DNA from: Pantoea sp. alder81
GTDB lineage: Bacteria; Pseudomonadota; Gammaproteobacteria; Enterobacterales; Enterobacteriaceae
DNA length: 64,000 nucleotides
Reading direction: 5' to 3'
Assembly: GCF_020179835.1 (NCBI RefSeq)
Contig: NZ_JAIUDA010000002.1
Location: 558,001 to 622,000 of the forward strand
The notes beneath the pieces were generated by a model that was given only the letters and a program-made list of their open reading frames with translations, did no database searches and was not told the DNA's origin. This document shows, in pieces, positions 59,143 through 64,000 of the stretch. Numbering within the stretch: the first letter of the stretch is position 1; every line of letters starts with the position of its first letter. The position numbers and the translations under genes were made by a program.

Positions 59143-59850
59143 ATGCGCGCGTCTCGTTTAATCACCATCCTGTTGCTTAATGCATTGGGGATCATGCTGT
59201 TCTTCTCGTGGTATCTGCCGCCAGACCATGGTTTCTGGTTTGGTATCGATAAAGCCATCTTCTTTAGCTTTAACGATAAGATGGTGGATCATCACGGTTT
59301 CGCTTTGCTGGTGGCGATCACCAATTACCGTGGTTTTGATGCGGTATCGCTGCTGGCGATGGGTCTGCTGTACTTGTGGTTCTGGCGTCGTGAAACGCCA
59401 CAGGGCCGCCGCCGCATGCTGGCCATTGGCATTACCATGCTGCTCACCGCCGTGGTGCTTAATCAACTGGGTCATTTGATTCCTGTGCAACACGCCAGCC
59501 CAACGCTGTTCTTTGATAACGTGCATCGCGTGAGTGAACTGACAGGAATTCCAGCGAAAGATGCCTCCAGTAATAGCTTCCCTGGCGATCACGGCATGAT
59601 GCTAATTATTTTTGCCTGCTTTATGTGGCGTTATTTTGGCTTCCGCGCATTTCTGGTGGGTTTAGTGATTGTGGTGGTGTTTGCCCTGCCGCGCGTCATG
59701 GCGGGTTCCCACTGGTTTACGGATATTGCGGTGGGATCGATGTCGGTGATTCTGGTGGGATTGAGCTGGTGCTTATTAACCCCACTCAGTGACAAACTGG
59801 TCAATTGGCTCAATCGCACCCTGCCCGGGAAATATAAGCCACGCACATAA
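59143..59850 (+). CDS. lpxT: Lipid A 1-diphosphate synthase LpxT
   Basis: Inner-membrane PAP2-type phosphotransferase (235 aa) that adds a phosphate to lipid A position 1 from undecaprenyl pyrophosphate. Phosphatase motifs: KDASSNSFPGDHG (C2) and RVMAGSHWFTDIAVG (C3). About six helices. Start ATG at 59143; TTG at 59128 lacks an RBS. Confidence 0.93.
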   Translation: MRASRLITILLLNALGIMLFFSWYLPPDHGFWFGIDKAIFFSFNDKMVDHHGFALLVAITNYRGFDAVSLLAMGLLYLWFWRRETPQGRRRMLAIGITMLLTAVVLNQLGHLIPVQHASPTLFFDNVHRVSELTGIPAKDASSNSFPGDHGMMLIIFACFMWRYFGFRAFLVGLVIVVVFALPRVMAGSHWFTDIAVGSMSVILVGLSWCLLTPLSDKLVNWLNRTLPGKYKPRT

Positions 59851-60366
59851 TTGTTAAGCGCGGATGACAATAAGCAGAAAAGTCGATCATCCGCGCTTAT
59901 CGAATTCAGAAATACATTATTAGCAGACTAACGTTTTTCTATTAAAAGAAAACATTATGATGCAAAACGCGTAACAATCGCCTTTTTCCTGGGTTGTCCA
60001 GCCAGAAGCCTCTCAAAATCAGCCTTAGCGCCGGAATTAGCACCTGAAAACCCGCCTTATTGGCTATTAAATCGCTACCAATCGTTGATAAAGTAACCAT
60101 TGTGTTACGGATTGATTTCACATCAATAAAAGCGATGAAAATTTATATAAAAGCACTCGCCACGCGGTCTGTAATCGGTTAACCTCAAACGCGATTACTT
60201 AGAGTGCAGCATAAAATTCGGTGCCTTATGCAACAAAAATGTGTTCATTAACACATTTCAGTAATTAAGGAATTGTCTTAAGCGCTTGCTCTTATTAATC
60301 TCAAACCCGTTTTGTCATCTGGCTGACGACATTGTGTCGTAAGGACATCAAAGGAACACACGTATA
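59851..60366. other. 516-bp spacer between lpxT and mepS
   Basis: No gene seen. A 12-bp perfect inverted repeat AAGCGCGGATGA / TCATCCGCGCTT (59856-59867 and 59887-59898) may end lpxT transcription. GTAAC-cattgt-GTTAC lies near 60090-60105. The remainder is A+T-rich leader and promoter for mepS, similar in length to the long upstream region of E. coli spr. Confidence 0.5.
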
Positions 60367-60942
60367 ATGGTCAAGTCTCAACCAATACTGAGATACCTCA
60401 GGCGGATCCTTCCCGCAGTAGCATTAGCAACACTCTTATCGGCATGTAGCAGTACGCATAACGGTCAGAACGCGAATAACGAGAATCATGAAGTTAACAA
60501 CCAGAATGGTTTTTTACTTCAAGCGTCTCAGGACGAATTTGAACAGATGGTGCAGAATGTGGACATTAAGTCCCGCATCATGGAACAGTACAGTGACTGG
60601 AAAGGTGTTCGCTATCGCTTAGGCGGTGACACCAAACGTGGCATTGATTGTTCTGCTTTTGTTCAGCGCACCTTTCGCGAGCAGTTCGGTTTAGATTTAC
60701 CTCGTTCAACGTCAGAACAGCAGGATACTGGCAAAGAAATTTCTCGCGGCAAATTGCGCCCGGGTGATTTAGTGCTGTTCCGTGCCGGTTCTACCGGACG
60801 ACACGTTGGTATCTATCTGGGCAACGATAACTTCGTTCACGCGTCCACCAGCAGTGGTGTGATGATCTCCAGTTTAAACGACAGTTACTGGAAAACGCGT
60901 TACCGTGAAGCCCGCAGGGTTTTAGCTAAAAATCCTAGCTAA
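60367..60942 (+). CDS. mepS: Murein DD-endopeptidase MepS (Spr)
   Basis: Outer-membrane lipoprotein cutting peptidoglycan cross-links. 191 aa: lipobox LLSAC with Cys27, NlpC/P60 domain with catalytic Cys95 (GIDCSAFVQ), His146 (GRHVGIYLG) and His158 (FVHASTS). These equal mature Cys68, His119 and His131 of E. coli. Levels are set by NlpI-Prc proteolysis in relatives. Confidence 0.96.
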   Translation: MVKSQPILRYLRRILPAVALATLLSACSSTHNGQNANNENHEVNNQNGFLLQASQDEFEQMVQNVDIKSRIMEQYSDWKGVRYRLGGDTKRGIDCSAFVQRTFREQFGLDLPRSTSEQQDTGKEISRGKLRPGDLVLFRAGSTGRHVGIYLGNDNFVHASTSSGVMISSLNDSYWKTRYREARRVLAKNPS

Positions 60943-60980
60943 CGTATCCTTTTGAAGATCCTCTCAGCCAGAGAATCAGA

Positions 60981-61008
60981 AAACGCTGCCCAGGCAGCGT
61001 TTTTTTTC
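60981..61008 (+). terminator. Terminator of mepS
   Basis: AAACGCTGCC-CA-GGCAGCGTTT followed by a T-run. Confidence 0.93.
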
Positions 61009-61240
61009 GCCTGATGTTTCTTAACGCAAATCCGATTGATAAAAAGTAATTGAGAATCAGAAATATAACGAGACTTTTCGCGCTTCCTCGTTATATTCTC
61101 GTTTGCTTACTGGCAGCAAATTCTTGCGTCTTCGTCGGCTGAAAAAACCCGCCCTGATGCAATGTTTTACGCCAGACACCAGCGAGCAGTAGTGCACGAT
61201 GTACATAATAATAATGGCGCCATAAAGGGGAATGCACTCC

Positions 61241-62806
61241 ATGCCACTGTCGGGGACGTTAAAACGTCATGCAACCTATTCGCGCCGTATCGCCTGGAGT
61301 AGTGCGATTATCGGCGGGGTGTTCTTTCTGTTGTTTGTCATCGTACTGCTGACGCTAACCTGGCAAAAACGTGTACAACAACATGAACAGTTGCTGATCC
61401 ATAGCCGCGACGATCTACAACAGGTGATGTCGACCCTGGTGGATACCCTTTATCCATTGCAACAGTACACCCAGCTTGAATGCAATAGCGTCAGCCGCGA
61501 ACTCACTTCACGCGCTGCTTTCGCCGGCAATATCCGCGCGATTTTGCTGGTACGTAACAGCAATGCCTACTGTTCGTCTGCCACCGGCGCCTTTCTGCTC
61601 CCCGCGAATGATATCTCTCCGCAATCGGAGCTGGAACGCGATCGCGATTTGCGCTTACTGGAAGGGACGCCGCTGCTGCCAACCAAACCGGCGCTGGCGA
61701 TGTGGATGAAGAATCCCGGGTCTGCTGAAACCGGCATTCTCGCCACCATGAATATCAGCCTGACGCCTTATCAGCTACTGGCTTCCTATCATCCTGAAAT
61801 CACCGGCATGGCGCTGGTGATCGGCGATAAAGCACTGCTGAGTGGTAAAAATCAGGTGTTGAACATCCACGATTTACCGCCCGCATTGAAAGAAATCAGT
61901 TTTAAAGATAATGGCATGCGCTTCGTGCTGTACGGCACCACGCTGGCACAACGTGATTATCACCTGATTCTGCTCACCGGGTTGCTCTCAACGCTGTTTA
62001 TGAGTGCGGCAAGCTGGTTGCTGTTAACGCTGTATCAGCGGCCTGGCAAAGAGATTATGCAGGGGATTAAACGCGGTCAGTTTCATGTTGAATATCAGCC
62101 ACTGGTGACCGCCCAGGATGGGCAACCGTACGGCGTTGAAGCGTTACTGCGCTGGACACATCCTACTGAGGGAATGATTCCGCCCGATGCCTTTATCAGC
62201 AATGCTGAAGCGCAAAATCTGATTATTCCGCTGACTCAGCACCTGTTTAAGCTGGTGGCACGCGATGCGAAATTCCTCTGCCAGCAGCTGCCGCGTGGCA
62301 CGCGTATGAGCCTGAATCTTTCCCCTTTGCACCTTGCCTCTGAGAGCTTCCGTCAGCATGTGCAGGAGTGGATTGCCGACATGCCAGAAGACCATTTCAA
62401 CTATGTCTTCGAAATTACCGAGCGCACCATTGTGGGCGAGAAAAATGCCGGAGAGATTTTTGCCTGGCTGCATGAGCAGGATATTAAAATCGCCATCGAT
62501 GACTTCGGCACTGGCCACAGCGCACTGATTTATCTGGAGCGCTATCCGTTTGATTATCTGAAAATTGATCGCGGCTTTGTGCAGAGTATCGGCACCGAAA
62601 CCGTCACCTCGCCGGTACTCGACGCTGTGTTGTTGCTGGCCAAAAAGCTCAATTTGAAAACGGTGGCGGAAGGCGTTGAAACCGGCGATCAGGCTGCGTG
62701 GTTGGTGAATCGTGGTGTCACGCATCTGCAAGGTTATCTGTTTAGTCGCCCTCTTCGTCCGGAAAACCTGGTGCGTTATTACCAAAACCAGGCAGCGCTC
62801 GGTTAG
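61241..62806 (+). CDS. pdeN: Cyclic-di-GMP phosphodiesterase PdeN (Rtn)
   Basis: Membrane-bound EAL enzyme of about 521 aa. N-terminal TM helix, periplasmic CSS-motif domain (LECNSVSRE, AYCSSATGAF), second TM near residue 245, then EAL domain with VEALLRWTHP, NLSPLHL, EITER, AIDDFGTGHS, DYLKIDRGF, VAEGVET; all catalytic residues are present. ATG at 61241 sits 10 nt after GGGGA; ATG at 61232 is the alternative. Position between mepS and yejA as in E. coli. Confidence 0.93.
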   Translation: MPLSGTLKRHATYSRRIAWSSAIIGGVFFLLFVIVLLTLTWQKRVQQHEQLLIHSRDDLQQVMSTLVDTLYPLQQYTQLECNSVSRELTSRAAFAGNIRAILLVRNSNAYCSSATGAFLLPANDISPQSELERDRDLRLLEGTPLLPTKPALAMWMKNPGSAETGILATMNISLTPYQLLASYHPEITGMALVIGDKALLSGKNQVLNIHDLPPALKEISFKDNGMRFVLYGTTLAQRDYHLILLTGLLSTLFMSAASWLLLTLYQRPGKEIMQGIKRGQFHVEYQPLVTAQDGQPYGVEALLRWTHPTEGMIPPDAFISNAEAQNLIIPLTQHLFKLVARDAKFLCQQLPRGTRMSLNLSPLHLASESFRQHVQEWIADMPEDHFNYVFEITERTIVGEKNAGEIFAWLHEQDIKIAIDDFGTGHSALIYLERYPFDYLKIDRGFVQSIGTETVTSPVLDAVLLLAKKLNLKTVAEGVETGDQAAWLVNRGVTHLQGYLFSRPLRPENLVRYYQNQAALG

Positions 62807-62871
62807 CGTCACGCTATCGTCACGAAACTGCTACCATTCAGTGCGGATTATTTTAGGAGAGCGCCCCACTT

Positions 62872-64000
62872 ATGCTGCTGCGTCTTGTCACAGCGTTGTT
62901 GGTTTGTAGCGCCATAGCGCCACTGCATGCGGAAACCATCAATGAGAGTTATGCCTTTGCTAAGCTGGGCGAACCAAAGTATGCGGTGAATTTCACCCAT
63001 TACGACTACGCGAATCCCGCTGCGCCCAAAGGCGGCAAGATGACCATCGCCGTGGTGGGTACTTACGACAACTTCAACCGTTATGCCTCACGCGGTAACC
63101 CAGGCGCTGGCACCGATACTCTGTATGACGGGCTGTTCACGACCTCCGATGATGAACCCGGCAGTTACTATCCCCTGATTGCTGAATCCGCCCGCTATCC
63201 CAGCGACTATCACTGGATGGAAGTGTCCATCAATCCGCACGCGCGTTTTCAGGATGGCAGCGCGATTACCGCCAAAGATGTCGCCTTCACCTTCCAGAAA
63301 TTTATGACCGAAGGGGTGCCGCAGTTCCGCGTGGCGTTCCGTGGGGTTGAAGTAAAAGCGCTCAATACGCTCACCGTGCGCATCGATATGCCGAAACCGG
63401 ACAAGGACATGATCCTGAGTTGGTTAACGCTGCCGGTCTTGCCGCAAGCCTTCTGGCAGAATAAAAAATTTAATGAGCCGATCGGTTATCCTCCGCTCTC
63501 CAGCGGACCTTATCGCGTCACCTCTTATAAGCCAGGCCAGTTTATTCAGTACAGTCGGGTGAAAGATTATTGGGCGGCGAATCTGCCGGTCAATCGGGGA
63601 CGTTTTAACTTCGATACGCTGCGCTACGATTACTATCTTGACGATAACGTCGCCTTTGAAGCCTTCAAAGCCGGCGCATCCGATCTGCGCGAAGAGGGTT
63701 CGGCGAAGAAGTGGGCCACGCAATACCGTGGGCGCAACTTTGACAGCCACGCCATCGTGAAATCGACCACGCCGAATACCGTCTCCACCGATACCCGCTG
63801 GCTGGCCTTTAACAATGAAAAGCCGCTGTTTGCTGACCGCCGGGTGCGTGAGGCGCTGACGCTGGCGTTTGATTTCGAGTGGATGAATAAAGCGTTATTT
63901 TACGGCGCCTACAAACGCACTGACAGCTATTTCCAGAACACCGCATATGCGGCCAAAGGTTACCCTAAAGCCGACCAGCTCATTCTGCTGGCACCTTACA
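62872..64000 (+). CDS. yejA: Microcin C-type peptide ABC binding protein YejA (3' end outside window)
   Basis: Open from ATG 62872 (RBS AGGAGAG) to the window end, 376 codons seen. Signal peptide MLLRLVTALLVCSAIAPLHA, then an SBP_bac_5 domain (GTDTLYDGLFTTSDDEP, FQDGSAITAKDVAFTFQKFM, RWLAFNNEKPLFADRRVREAL). This is the periplasmic solute-binding part of the YejABEF importer that takes up oligopeptides and microcin C. Confidence 0.95.
   Translation, partial: MLLRLVTALLVCSAIAPLHAETINESYAFAKLGEPKYAVNFTHYDYANPAAPKGGKMTIAVVGTYDNFNRYASRGNPGAGTDTLYDGLFTTSDDEPGSYYPLIAESARYPSDYHWMEVSINPHARFQDGSAITAKDVAFTFQKFMTEGVPQFRVAFRGVEVKALNTLTVRIDMPKPDKDMILSWLTLPVLPQAFWQNKKFNEPIGYPPLSSGPYRVTSYKPGQFIQYSRVKDYWAANLPVNRGRFNFDTLRYDYYLDDNVAFEAFKAGASDLREEGSAKKWATQYRGRNFDSHAIVKSTTPNTVSTDTRWLAFNNEKPLFADRRVREALTLAFDFEWMNKALFYGAYKRTDSYFQNTAYAAKGYPKADQLILLAPY

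Overview
The window looks like a chromosome segment of an enterobacterium close to Pantoea/Erwinia. Gene content and order match the E. coli yeg/yei/yoh region: thiMD-fbaB, mrp-metG, yohJK-cdd-maeA-sanA, mglBAC-galS-yeiB-folE-yeiG, lysP-yeiE, nfo, fruBKA, yeiW-yeiP-yeiR-lpxT-mepS-rtn-yejA. Nearly every backbone protein could be named from motifs and family memory; no database search was possible.

Layout. 1-2.7 kb: sugar-acid/polyol cluster (MFS transporter end, mannitol-dehydrogenase-family oxidoreductase, GntR regulator). 2.7-5.5 kb: fbaB, thiD, thiM on the minus strand. 5.6-23.05 kb: a 17.4-kb A+T-richer integrated element bounded by a perfect 74-bp direct repeat. 23.4-31 kb: small zinc-finger-like gene, ahpF/ahpC, GNAT, mrp, metG, yohJK. 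31-35 kb: cdd, maeA, sanA, then an odd spacer with tandem repeats and a 12-unit hexanucleotide microsatellite. 35-40 kb: galactose ABC transporter mglBAC with galS. 40-48.5 kb: yeiB, folE, an MFS exporter, a LysR gene, formaldehyde detoxification (frmA-frmB/yeiG) and a siderophore-type ABC importer behind a Fur-like box. 48.5-52.9 kb: lysP, yeiE, two small proteins, nfo. 53-57 kb: fruBKA with two Cra sites. 57-64 kb: yeiW, yeiP (EfpL), yeiR, lpxT, mepS, rtn/pdeN and the start of yejA.

The exceptional feature is the integrated element. Its 74-bp boundary repeat is the core of the thiM TPP riboswitch, so the element appears to use a riboswitch as its attachment site. At the left end thiM keeps a complete aptamer, including the P1 closing helix, but is cut off from its native promoter. 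At the right end that native thiM promoter and a second aptamer core (P1 3' strand lost) now lie directly upstream of the element's tyrosine integrase, whose gene is followed after 1 nt by an HNH nuclease gene. Inside are a lipoprotein, a possible replication region, a winged-helix protein, an operon with two ribbon-helix-helix proteins, several tiny membrane proteins, a serine recombinase, and two very large proteins (1596 and 613 aa) that look like podovirus DNA-ejection (internal virion) proteins, plus a small fibre/decoration-like protein. No capsid, portal, terminase or tail-tube gene is visible. This suggests a phage satellite or phage-plasmid-like element carrying its own ejection module. 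A 16-bp motif (TTTATTTCGGAAGTAG and variants) recurs six times at gene boundaries within the element and nowhere else noticed.
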